A DNA stretch of 64,000 bases from JAKAVN01 sp963734845 (lineage in GTDB: Bacteria; Desulfobacterota; Binatia; Binatales; Binataceae). Under the pieces are notes generated by a model. It ran no database searches. It saw only the letters and a list, made by a program, of their open reading frames with translations, and was not told where the DNA came from. This document shows positions 45,520 through 53,913 of the stretch, one piece after another. Both the position numbers and the translations under genes were made by a program. Numbering within the stretch: position 1 is the stretch's first letter; each line of letters opens with the position of its first letter. The DNA is taken from positions 1 through 64,000 of the forward strand of contig CAVTIS010000009.1 in NCBI GenBank assembly GCA_963734845.1. The letters run 5' to 3'.

Positions 45520-46374
45520 ATGCCTCAAGTAGCTGGCACAGTAACGATCCCGGCAGGAAAAAAGATCGCAGTTAACATTGGTTGCGACTTTGACGCTCAA
45601 GCGATCTGGATTGGCTCATTCAATCTGAGCTCACCCGCTTATATGTCGCGCGGAGAGTTTGGTGCGGAAGTAGCCGTCCCACGCCTTCTGAAACTGTTCG
45701 ATAAGCATCGAATCAAAACCACCTGGTGCATTCCGGGTCACACCATAGATACCTGGCCCGAACTGTGCCGCGAGATAGTCAGTGCCGGGCACGAAGTTGG
45801 GCATCATGGTTACGTTCATGAAAATCCGACGCCCATGACCTTGGCGGAAGAGACCAAGGTCATGGAGATGGGCCTTGAGGCGCTTGCTCGCATCGGCGTG
45901 AAACCTCGGGTATACCGCTCGCCATACTGGGACTTCAGCCCCAATACGCTGTCAATCCTGGAGCAGTATGGGTTCTCTGCCGACAGCAGTTTGATGGGTA
46001 ATGATTTTCATCCATACGTAATCCGGCAGGTCGAAACGCATGCCGATAAAGGGAATGTTTTCGGACGGTCCAGCAAAGTTCTCGAGATCCCCGTTTCTTG
46101 GTATCTCGACGATTTTCCTCCCGAGGAATACATCACCGGCAAGCAGGAAGGGATGAACCCCGCGATAGGGATCTTTGATCGCTGGAAAGCAATTCTCGAT
46201 TACGCTCTAAAACATGAAACCAACGCTTGCTATGTGGTCACGACCCATCCGCAGACGATCGGAAGAGCCCACATGATCTCCCGACTCGAAGAACTGATCG
46301 AGTACATCGCGGAAAACGGAGGATGGTTCGCGACTCTTGGCGAGATCTACGACGCAACAGTTATACCCAAATAG
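45520..46374 (+). CDS. Polysaccharide-deacetylase-fold hydrolase (PuuE/imidase-like)
   Basis: A 284-residue NodB-fold protein. The metal-binding DFDAQ is near residue 23-27, the second motif HEVGHHGYVH gives His95/96 and His100, and RSPYWDFSP is the third motif. No signal peptide is visible, so it works in the cytoplasm, which argues against a cell-wall deacetylase. Cytoplasmic members of this group include PuuE allantoinase and cyclic-imide hydrolase. GGGAGGGG precedes the ATG. It is transcribed with the nitrilase gene. Peptidoglycan deacetylase of the HpPgdA type is an alternative. Confidence 0.85.
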   Translation: MPQVAGTVTIPAGKKIAVNIGCDFDAQAIWIGSFNLSSPAYMSRGEFGAEVAVPRLLKLFDKHRIKTTWCIPGHTIDTWPELCREIVSAGHEVGHHGYVHENPTPMTLAEETKVMEMGLEALARIGVKPRVYRSPYWDFSPNTLSILEQYGFSADSSLMGNDFHPYVIRQVETHADKGNVFGRSSKVLEIPVSWYLDDFPPEEYITGKQEGMNPAIGIFDRWKAILDYALKHETNACYVVTTHPQTIGRAHMISRLEELIEYIAENGGWFATLGEIYDATVIPK

Positions 46375-46490
46375 ATCATTCAACTATCTAATCGGCCGTC
46401 CGAGCCAAAAGGCTTGGCCTCGGACAGCACAAACGCGCGTTCGCGGGGGAATTTAGATGAAACACTAACGATCGACCGTAAGTTTGGCGT

Positions 46491-46756
46491 TTTCAAGCCG
46501 AAACCTACGTAGACTGGCTCAAGAAATATCAGAACGCCACACCCGATTTCACACCTGGCGATACGCTGACTGAGAAAGGCATCCTCAAGCTGCGAGGCTT
46601 TATGCCCCCCCGGCTTCTACGAGATGCTCAATTTTCCGGGGCTGCATGTGGAGATTGCTCCGCCAGAGAATATGAGCCCGGACCAGGCCTATACGGACTG
46701 TAGTGAGAAGTACGGTTCACAAACGCGGCTAGGTCCGGATGGGGAATTGATTAACT
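46491..46756 (+). pseudogene. DUF1329 protein fragment
   Basis: The frame from about 46500 reads ETYVDWLKKYQNATPDF, PGDTLTEKGILKLRGFMPP, then breaks at a run of seven C bases (46605-46611) and continues in the next frame with GFYEMLNFPGL, MSPDQAYTDCSEKYG and GPDGELINYV. This closely follows the DUF1329 gene at the right end of the window (KPDFKPGDLLG, VPPGWFEQLNFPEF, NPDGSLANYI). The fragment lacks its start and its large C-terminal part. One extra C explains the frameshift. A decayed paralogue. Confidence 0.75.
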
Positions 46757-46840
46757 ATGTACGATTCGACGACAGTCATCGAGCCGGGATGGCAAGGCAC
46801 GATCGAGCCTTTCGGCAATCTTGTCATTTCGCGAAGGTGA
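46757..46840 (+). pseudogene. C-terminal tail of a hydantoinase A (HyuA) protein
   Basis: A 27-codon frame ending in TGA reads MYDSTTVIEPGWQGT, then IEPFGNLVISRR. The pattern S/T-T-T-V-x-P-G-W followed by G-N-L-V is the typical C-terminal end of N-methylhydantoinase A/oxoprolinase A proteins. It begins where the DUF1329 homology ends, so two unrelated genes were joined by a deletion. Hydantoinase A/B converts N-methylhydantoin to N-carbamoylsarcosine, a substrate leading to sarcosine. Confidence 0.55.
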
Positions 46841-46920
46841 GTCGCCAATCGCCATACGCGCTGAAGCTCGCCGTCACTCACCCGCCAAGCGCGGCAAACT
46901 ATAACGGAGGAGACCGAGCT

Positions 46921-47361
46921 ATGAAGTAGATCATCTATGTGATGCAATTCAAGGGACAGGGCGGACCCGGCGGATCGCCTAACGTACTCAAGGCTATGAC
47001 CAGTTCGCCGAGCTGCACGCTCACCACTGTGAGCGGCTCGGAAGGTGTGCAGGGCAGCGTCCGCAGCTGATGATTGCCGTCGCCAAAGCGGATGCTGCCC
47101 GATTCCAGAAATGAAGTGTCGCCGGTGACCGTCACTTCCGACTCGAACGAAGCTTTGCCGCCCGCCGCCTTCAGTACGGTGGGACGGGGGTATCTCGGCG
47201 ACAGTCCGGAGCCGAAGGTAAAGTCCGGCGCCGTGATGTGGCGGGTCGAGGGTGGCGAGGGCCAGTTCGCTGGCGCGAACGGTTATATCACCTCGAACTT
47301 CACGTTGGACGAAGCGGGTCACGTGACCGATAATCAGTTCGGCGTGATCTACGTCAAGTAA
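46921..47361 (+). pseudogene. Small gene disrupted by a stop codon and a 107-bp internal inversion
   Basis: GGAGGAG precedes ATG AAG TAG at 46921, and the frame continues IIYVMQFKGQGGPGG-PNVLKAMTSSPSC to GVQGSV at 47061. There it meets TGA shortly after. From 47169 the same frame resumes as FSTVGRGYLGDSPEP, GAVMWRVEGGEGQF, TSNFTLDEAGHV and ends at 47361. The missing middle is found on the opposite strand of 47062-47168, which reads GGKASFESEVTVTGDTSFLE and SGSIRFGDGNHQLR. Turning this piece around restores one continuous frame of 146 codons, apart from the stop at codon 3. Similar small proteins of unknown function occur in proteobacteria. Confidence 0.8.
47062..47168 (-). other. Inverted 107-bp coding segment
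   Basis: The segment is coding on the minus strand while both flanks are coding on the plus strand of the same gene. Re-inversion gives GTC-GCG at the left join and CTG-CG-C-TTC at the right join, both in frame. No long inverted repeats flank it, so a template-switch or microhomology event is more likely than a site-specific switch. Confidence 0.75.
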
Positions 47362-47531
47362 AGGCGCTCCGCAGAAAGGGCGCGCCAGCTTGCACCCGCA
47401 TATCCAGAGCCGGTGGAATGCGTGGCGTAAGCCGATCCTTTTCTTGTCTGACTCGATGGCCGACCGGAGGCCTCTGGGCGCAGTGCGATTGGCAGAAACG
47501 ATCGCGAAGTTTTGTACGGGAAACTACGGCG

Positions 47532-48220
47532 ATGGCGATCAGAATGTATGACCTTGCTGGAGAGGATACTGCTCGGCGGTTCAGTCCATTTTGCTGGCGC
47601 ATCCGCATGGCTTTGGCACACAAGGGTCTGACCGTCGAAACGATACCCTGGCGTTTTACCGAAAAAGCAGCAATCGCTCATTCCGGACAGGAACGGGTTC
47701 CGGTCATCGAAGACGGTGGCCGGGTACTAGCCGACTCGTGGAAAATCGCTAACTATTTGGAAGAAGCCTATCCTGACCGGACGTCTCTCTTCGGCGGAGC
47801 GGCCGGAGAGGCGATGGCGCGCTTTTTCAACAACTGGGCCGATCTCGTGCAGATACCAAGCATTGCGAGCTTCGTCGCAGCCGATATCCTGAGTCATCTC
47901 CACCCCCGCGACAGGGACTACTTTCGCCAGACCCGCGAAAAGCGCTTCGGGAAGTCGCTGGATGATTTTTGCGCCGATCGTGAAAAACGCGTCTCGGGTT
48001 TTCGGCAATCCTTGCAGCGTCTACGTCAGACGCTACAAGCGCAACCGTTCTTCGGCGGCGAGGTACCCTTTACCCCGACTACATTGTGTTCGGCGGCTTT
48101 CAATGGGCCAGAGCAATAAGCTCATTCGCATTGCTCGAAAATGCCGATCCAATCGCAAAATGGAGAGAACGGATGCTCGACACTTTCGATGGTCTGGCAC
48201 GAAAATCGCCAGCTTACTGA
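47532..48220 (+). pseudogene. Glutathione S-transferase-like protein, frameshifted near the 3' end
   Basis: The frame from ATG 47532 has a GST N-domain (FSPFCWRIRMALAHKGL, then ERVPVIEDGG, LADSWKIANYLEE) and a C-domain. After LQAQPFFGGEVP the frame shifts at CCCTTTACCCC (48066-48075); the other frame continues YPDYIVFGGFQWARAIS and KWRERMLDTFDGLA to TGA at 48220. Loss of one T from a run of four would cause this. In the shifted frame the protein stops early with an unrelated tail. A sequencing error in the homopolymer is possible. The first part would be enough for a partial protein only. Confidence 0.75.
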
Positions 48221-48226
48221 AACATA

Positions 48227-48264
48227 GCGCCGGAAGGGGCGGCGGCTGGAAGCCGCGCCGGCGC
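48227..48264. repeat. Nested inverted repeat just after the GST remnant
   Basis: Outer arms GCGCCGG (48227-48233) and CCGGCGC (48258-48264) enclose an inner hairpin CGGCT-GGA-AGCCG (48243-48255). The GC-rich nested shape is like a REP-type element. It lies seven bases past the GST stop. Confidence 0.5.
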
Positions 48265-48357
48265 AGTTAGCACTGAATACAGCATGTAGCGGAGATCGGC
48301 TACGCAATCTGTAACTTTCCGGGTAAGCGATTAACCCCGATGGCGTAGAAGTAGTGG

Positions 48358-48390
48358 CCGGCTGTTCTGTCCTCGAACAGCCGGATTTTA
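48358..48390 (+). terminator. Strong hairpin with T-rich tail, likely intrinsic terminator
   Basis: A perfect 10-bp stem CCGGCTGTTC / GAACAGCCGG with a 7-base loop is followed by ATTTTA. Position downstream of the GST remnant on the plus strand fits rho-independent termination. It may also shield the next gene at 48664. Confidence 0.65.
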
Positions 48391-48663
48391 AATCCCCCAC
48401 GCTCAGCTTGCCGCGATGTCGCGACTGCGCCACTGCGCGCGCTGTCAGGAACCGCGGCTCGAATGCCGCCGACCGAGAAGCGTCTTTACGCGACTGCAGT
48501 GCTCGGCAATTCGCACGTTGGAGACGCACCGCAGGGCGTCTAGTTGCTCTCTTTTTTCCGACAATCTCTGAGCGATAGGTTCTAAAAAGCCCCACCCTGC
48601 CCTTTTCTAGAATCGCTAAACCCTTACTGCGAGACACACGTATAGGTGTTATGTTGACGTGCT

Positions 48664-50319
48664 GTGAGAACCGGACCGGACAATGCGTTTTGCGGATTTT
48701 CAGGTGCGGACCTGGTAGCCGGCCAATCGCGGCTTGGGAGCGCAAACGCGCGGGCGACATCGGCGCAAGCGTCGCGCCACGTGTCGTTGCTGTACAACGC
48801 GCCTGCGCTGCTATTGCTGATAATCGCGATAGCCGATGCCGGCCAGTTAACCGATCCCGATCTGTGGGGCCACATCCGTTTCGGGCAAGCGGCTCTCGCG
48901 CAGCATACCGTCATGCTCCACGACTCATTCTCGTATACGGCCTTCGGCCGCTTCTTCGGCAACCATGAATGGCTGACCGATATCGTGATGGCGACCGTGT
49001 ACAACCATCTCGGGATCGTCGGATTAAAGCTGTGGAAGTTCTCTTGTGTGGCGGCGACGTTTCTTTGTCTCGGGCTGGCGCTTGCCGAAACGGGGGCGAC
49101 CTTCGCGGTCCAGTCGAATATCTTGCTGGCGGCGGCGCTCGCGATCATGCCGCAGATGCAATACCGTCCGCAGCTTTTCACGTTCTTTTTCTTTGCGGGA
49201 ATGATCGCGATCCTCGCCCGCCACTACTATCGAGGCTCGGCCCCGCTATGGATCCTCGCGCCGATAATGCTGCTGTGGGTAAATCTGCACGGCGGCTTCG
49301 TGATCGGAATCGCAACCTTGGGCGCATATGCCGGCCTCGTCGGCTTGCAAGATCTGATTGTGGGCAACGGTTGGCGGCGAGCGCTGCGGCTTGCGGTACT
49401 TCCGCTTGGGGCCTTACTGGCGCCTTTTGTCACACCCTTTGGAATCGACACCTGGCGCATGGTGCTGCACGCGGTGTTTAATCCGGTTCTGCGGATCAAT
49501 ATCGTCGATTGGAATCCGCTCAGATACGCGATGGCGCAGCAATGGCACGCGGGCCACTCGGGCATAATCTACTATGTCCTGGTACTTGGATTTATCGCGG
49601 CTTTCGCCATCACTTTCGTTTTGAAGCCGCGCGGCGGCGACCTCCCGTTCGTCGTGATCGGCGCGATGATGAGCCTCGCGGCCTGGACTGCCGTGCGCAA
49701 TATGCCGCTGGCGGTTATCGCGTGCGCTATGCCAATAGCGCGGCATGCGACTCTGCTGCTCGCCGATCTTCGTACGCGCGCCGAGGCTCGCGGAATGCAC
49801 ACCGAGCCGCCGGCCGAGCACTCTGCTATAAGTCCATGGGTCGCGGGAGCAGCCGCAATAGTGTTCGCGCTTGGCGCCGGCCTCTTCTCACCGCGGTTGC
49901 GCCTGGAGGCGGCGTACCCGTCAGGGGCTGTCGCGTTTATGCAGCATCACGGACTGCATGGCAACATCCTCGATGAGTTCGGCTGGGGCGAATACCTGAT
50001 CTGGCACGTCGCGCCAGACTCGAAGGTTTTTATCGATGGACGCTACGATTTGATCTACCCGTACAAGATCATACAGGACTATATAGACTTCCGTTTTGAC
50101 CATCCGCGCGCTGGGACTGTCCTCGCGTCCTATCCGCATGATTTCGTGCTCATATCGGCTAAAGCCGAAGCCTACAGGCTTATGATGCGAACGCCTGGCT
50201 GGACGCTAGTTTATCGCGATGAGGATGCGGTACTTTTCGCGCGGGCGGATTCACTGGCGGCGAAATTGCCCGCGGTTCCGGTGATCGGAACTGTCCCGCC
50301 CATTCAATATTTTCCGTGA
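48664..50319 (+). CDS. Large polytopic membrane protein, function unknown
   Basis: A 551-residue protein that starts with GTG at 48664 (no clear Shine-Dalgarno; ATG options are downstream). About ten hydrophobic segments run from residue 40 to about 410, after which a soluble domain of 120 residues follows (GAVAFMQHHGLHGNILDEFGWGEYLIW, VFIDGRYDLIYP). The early DPDLWGHIRFGQ motif in the first extracytoplasmic loop, aspartates followed by WxHI, and the mixed membrane-plus-soluble layout resemble GT-C-type glycosyltransferase-like proteins. I cannot assign a substrate. It stands alone. Confidence 0.7.
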   Translation: MRTGPDNAFCGFSGADLVAGQSRLGSANARATSAQASRHVSLLYNAPALLLLIIAIADAGQLTDPDLWGHIRFGQAALAQHTVMLHDSFSYTAFGRFFGNHEWLTDIVMATVYNHLGIVGLKLWKFSCVAATFLCLGLALAETGATFAVQSNILLAAALAIMPQMQYRPQLFTFFFFAGMIAILARHYYRGSAPLWILAPIMLLWVNLHGGFVIGIATLGAYAGLVGLQDLIVGNGWRRALRLAVLPLGALLAPFVTPFGIDTWRMVLHAVFNPVLRINIVDWNPLRYAMAQQWHAGHSGIIYYVLVLGFIAAFAITFVLKPRGGDLPFVVIGAMMSLAAWTAVRNMPLAVIACAMPIARHATLLLADLRTRAEARGMHTEPPAEHSAISPWVAGAAAIVFALGAGLFSPRLRLEAAYPSGAVAFMQHHGLHGNILDEFGWGEYLIWHVAPDSKVFIDGRYDLIYPYKIIQDYIDFRFDHPRAGTVLASYPHDFVLISAKAEAYRLMMRTPGWTLVYRDEDAVLFARADSLAAKLPAVPVIGTVPPIQYFP

Positions 50320-50614
50320 TCTACGCGACGCTCTGGGCGCGGGCTCGCGGTGTTAAATTCGCGTCCCTGAGCCTGCGCGCGTTCGATCCGCTTCAGCGCC
50401 ACCATTAAACCGAGATTCTTTTCCTTCTCTCGCGCCGCATCGCGTCGAGTGCGCTATTGAAAACGCATCGTAGCGGGTCCGCTCCCAGCCGGCCCACCGC
50501 TCCTCGCGACAGTTTCGGCGATATGGCGGCGCCCTGAGATATCCAAGGAGAATAGGCAGTCGTCAGCGTTTCCGCAGTCGTCCCGCCTCAACAAAGCGGT
50601 TGCGTAACTGTGCC

Positions 50615-52015
50615 TTACGGCAATGCGGGTTTGATATTTTGGTTTACGCGAAAGAAGTTGCTCGGGTCATATTTTGCTTTGATCCTGGTTAGCCGCTCGT
50701 ACTTATCTCCATAGGCCGCTATGACGCGCTCGGCGCCTTCATTTTCGAGCCCGTTGACATAGACCGCGCCGGTCGAGAAGGGTCTTAGCGCCATAAAGAA
50801 GTCTTCCACCCATGTCCACGACTTTTTGCGCTCTTCAGCCTTCTGCCAGTACGAGTGAACCCAGAATTCGTACCCGCTGCGACGGAAGCCGAAGGCGTTG
50901 TCACGCGGTTTGGAGCACCAGGGTCCATGCCAATACATCATCGTGATGCCGCTCGATTCGCTCGGGGCGTTTGACGCATATTCCGTAATGACATCGACGA
51001 TTTCCTGGTTGAGCCGCTTGAAATGACCGGACCTTCGATGGCTGGAGTAGTCGCCTGTGGGAACATCAGATGACGCTCTTTGTTCGTCGAGATAGGCTTT
51101 TGGTTTGATGGTGTCTTCGAAAGGCTTCAGATATGTACGCAAAGGACGGAGTATGCGCTCGCCCTTCTTCCTATCGCCGGTCCAGACGACCGCAACATCG
51201 AGCATCCGCTCGCCGGGATATGGCAGTACCGCGGCCAGCAGGAAAAGATCGTACGGAATTGTTAGCGCGAAATCGTCGAGATTCTGCAGGATCTGTTTGG
51301 CGCGTCGAATCGGATACCTTAGATGGCCTGATAGGACGCTCTCGATCGGATGAAGCTTGAACTCGATCGAGGTCACCACCCCGAAATTCGCACCCGCCCC
51401 TCTTACCGCCCAGAACAAATCCTCATGTTCACCTTCCCTGGCCGTCAAGGTCCGCCCATCCGCGGTTACTACTCTCGCCCGGACGATGTTGTCACAGGCG
51501 TAGCCGAATTTCGTGGTTAATGAACTTTCGCCTCCTCCAAGCGCATATCCTGTTACCCCAACTGTCGGACAAGAACCTAGCGGAACCGCCATCCTGAACG
51601 CCTGAGTTAGACAGTCGAGTTCCGCTGCGACCACGCCCGGCTCGATCGTGACTCGGCGATGGACCGGGTCGACGTCCGCGCGTTTCATGGCCGACAAGTC
51701 AATCACCATGCCGCCATCGCATACTCCGAAGCCGGCAAAGCTATGGCCGCCGGAGCGCACCGCTGTCAGCAGTCCGTTCCGGCGTGCGAATTCAACTGCG
51801 CAAATCACGTCCGCCTCATTCGCACATCGGACTATAAGAGCAGGCCGTCGATTGACAGCATAATTCCAGACGCGGCGTACTTTTCCATAGTGGCTATTGC
51901 CCGGGAGGATGACGTTTCCAGCTAATGATTTCGCAAATTGTCGGACCGCTGCGGCGCTGATGTCTGCGCGAAGGTTGGCGGTGCCGGACCGAGCTCTTGA
52001 AGCCATTCGTTGCAT
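50615..52015 (-). CDS. FAD-linked oxidase (berberine-bridge / 6-hydroxynicotine-oxidase type)
   Basis: A 466-residue flavoprotein with a PCMH-type FAD domain: PALIVRCANEADVICAVEFAR, AVRSGGHSFAGFG with His91 as the likely site of covalent FAD, and GYALGGGESSLTTKFGYACDNIV. The Cys in GYACDN could give a second link. The C-terminal NFFRVNQNI is the BBE element. It oxidises amines, sugars or alcohols with oxygen as acceptor. Substrate is unknown. No obvious operon partners; the next gene upstream is about 200 bases away on the same strand. Confidence 0.9.
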   Translation of the reverse strand: MQRMASRARSGTANLRADISAAAVRQFAKSLAGNVILPGNSHYGKVRRVWNYAVNRRPALIVRCANEADVICAVEFARRNGLLTAVRSGGHSFAGFGVCDGGMVIDLSAMKRADVDPVHRRVTIEPGVVAAELDCLTQAFRMAVPLGSCPTVGVTGYALGGGESSLTTKFGYACDNIVRARVVTADGRTLTAREGEHEDLFWAVRGAGANFGVVTSIEFKLHPIESVLSGHLRYPIRRAKQILQNLDDFALTIPYDLFLLAAVLPYPGERMLDVAVVWTGDRKKGERILRPLRTYLKPFEDTIKPKAYLDEQRASSDVPTGDYSSHRRSGHFKRLNQEIVDVITEYASNAPSESSGITMMYWHGPWCSKPRDNAFGFRRSGYEFWVHSYWQKAEERKKSWTWVEDFFMALRPFSTGAVYVNGLENEGAERVIAAYGDKYERLTRIKAKYDPSNFFRVNQNIKPALP

Positions 52016-52212
52016 TTACTCCAATTGTAATAGACGACGCGGCCGGTACGACAACTATGGTCAGATGCGGCGGCCGACAACGCCGGTACGTGATGGCAAT
52101 CAGCAGACGATCAAAACATCTCCGACGACGGTCGACGTCTGCAAGTTTCCGTTACTCCGGTCAGCGGATAATCACTGATCGCTTTGTAAGGAAAACTGCG
52201 TGAGAGCGCGAC

Positions 52213-53046
52213 TTAACCTTTTGGCGGACCGGCGCGAATACGGCGCCGCAGCACGTCCAGAGGAAATTGCGCGGGACCGAACGTGTCGACCCACCAGGTT
52301 GCTCCTGCGGCGGAATAGGCGGCTACTGTTTCGCGCGACCCATTCGAGCTCGCAGTATTTTCCAGATGAACGACGTCGAAAATCGATTCCGTCGTCCTCA
52401 ACGGCTTTATGTATTCGACTATTTCTCGAAGCTGCGCTGGACTGATTGAATGCGTAAAATCGCCCGCCACTGGAACGATGCCGTCGTAGCGAGCGGCTCG
52501 CCGGAACGGAGCTTTTTTTGGCCACGTTCCAGCGACCCAAACAGGAATTCGTGGAGTCTGGAAGGCTGCCGGTCTGAACAGCGCCTGGTTCACGCGGAAG
52601 TACTTGCCAACGAATGAAAATGGCTCTCCAGCCCACAGACCGGTTAAAACGGTGAGGCTTTCATCCAGCATCTGCGCTCGAATCCGGTCGTCGCGTGGAC
52701 CGTCAAAGGTGCTGATTTCTCCAAAAACGTCGCTACCGGAACCAACCCCCAATATGAGCCGTCCTTTCGACAGATGATCGAGAGTGACGGTCTCGCGGGC
52801 GAGTTTCCATGGATTTCGGCGGAACAGCGGCGTGACCAGGGTTCCTATGCGTATTCGCGTCGTCGTCAACGCGATTGCTGCCAGCGTTATCCAGGGATCG
52901 GCGACGGGCTGGGCATGCTCGAGCTGTATATGGTCCCAGACGAAACACCCGTCCCATCCTGAGTCTTCGGCAAGGTGCGCGAGTTCCGCGAGAAGGCGCG
53001 GATCGCAGTATTGGCCGGAGGTTGGAAAATCGATCGCGAAACGCAT
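52213..53046 (-). CDS. LLM-class flavin-dependent oxidoreductase
   Basis: A luciferase-like monooxygenase-type protein of about 277 residues. Typical phrases are FAIDFPTSGQYCDPRLLAELAH, DSGWDGCFVWDH, TRIRIGTLVTPLFRRNPWKLARE and DHLSKGRLILGVGSG. The start was placed at ATG 53046 (MRFAIDF), which matches where family members begin; a longer frame starts 13 codons upstream without better evidence. Such enzymes use FMN or F420. The C-terminal SRETVAAYSAAGATWWVD fits. Substrate unknown. Confidence 0.9.
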   Translation of the reverse strand: MRFAIDFPTSGQYCDPRLLAELAHLAEDSGWDGCFVWDHIQLEHAQPVADPWITLAAIALTTTRIRIGTLVTPLFRRNPWKLARETVTLDHLSKGRLILGVGSGSDVFGEISTFDGPRDDRIRAQMLDESLTVLTGLWAGEPFSFVGKYFRVNQALFRPAAFQTPRIPVWVAGTWPKKAPFRRAARYDGIVPVAGDFTHSISPAQLREIVEYIKPLRTTESIFDVVHLENTASSNGSRETVAAYSAAGATWWVDTFGPAQFPLDVLRRRIRAGPPKG

Positions 53047-53126
53047 TGCATTACCGGGAGCGTGCGTGCCGATTATCGAGGGCATCGCGGCACGGGCTCA
53101 TCACAAATTTTCCTCGACCTCACTAT

Positions 53127-53894
53127 CTACTCGTCCCAGTGGAACTGCCGGGAGAAATTCAGCATCCCGTAGGTGTGCGAGCTACCATAGCCGATTTGCA
53201 GATCGATGTTCGCATGCCATCGTCTGACGAAAATGCCGAGGTCCGGCCCACCTTGTCCCTTGGCGTTGCCCACCGAGCCGCCGCCCCAGATCGCTCCGCC
53301 CACACCTCCTAAAAGCATCACGTCGGCCGTCGAGAGCACGATGGCGCGCAAATCGATTCGGCCGCTGGTTGCCTCATTCTCGTAATAATGGCTTCCGCTG
53401 AACGAAAAATTTACCGGATGATAACTGTGCGGCCACAACCAACTCGAGAAGTTTCCTTCCACCACCGGAGCGTGACTGTCACCGACATCCTCGCCGCCAA
53501 GCACCACCAGCGAAACGCCGGGCATCGGCGTGATATCGATCCCGCCCTGGAAGCGTCCGAAATTACGCGTGCTGCTTCGGGAAGCCGGGAGAAGCGGACT
53601 GTCGAATCCGGTTCCCTGGAATACGTGGTATGCGGTCGCTCGTGCGACGAGGCTTAGCTGGCGGGTCACGCTTTGTTCCAACTCGAAGCCTTCGTGAGTG
53701 GTTCCATACTTGTCGCTGCCATAACCACTGGCGAACAATGCCAGGCTGAGATGTCGGGGGTTTGTCAGGTCGAACAAACCCGAATCGGCGCGCGCGGGAG
53801 CTGACCCTCCGACGGCCGCCAGCGCCAGGGTCGCGGCGAGCACAACCGTCAAACGCATGCGGCCGGATGAGGCATTGAGGCGACGCGGATACAT
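53127..53894 (-). CDS. Exported protein, probable outer-membrane barrel
   Basis: A protein of 255 residues from ATG 53894. A signal peptide with VVLAATLALAAVGGSAPARA precedes a mature chain rich in glycine, serine and aromatic residues (NPRHLSLALFASGYGSDKYG, SFSGSHYYENEATSGRIDL). The end LNFSRQFHWDE carries aromatic residues but no canonical terminal phenylalanine. It starts 19 bases after the FecR-domain gene and is presumably co-expressed with it. I do not recognise a named family. It could be a surface partner for the FecR-domain protein. Confidence 0.6.
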   Translation of the reverse strand: MYPRRLNASSGRMRLTVVLAATLALAAVGGSAPARADSGLFDLTNPRHLSLALFASGYGSDKYGTTHEGFELEQSVTRQLSLVARATAYHVFQGTGFDSPLLPASRSSTRNFGRFQGGIDITPMPGVSLVVLGGEDVGDSHAPVVEGNFSSWLWPHSYHPVNFSFSGSHYYENEATSGRIDLRAIVLSTADVMLLGGVGGAIWGGGSVGNAKGQGGPDLGIFVRRWHANIDLQIGYGSSHTYGMLNFSRQFHWDE

Positions 53895-53913
53895 CGTCGG
53901 CGGCCGCAAGCGC

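Noticed and set aside
47062..47168. Site-specific invertible promoter or phase switch
   Set aside because: No recombinase gene nearby and no clear long inverted repeats at the borders; a one-off microinversion is simpler.
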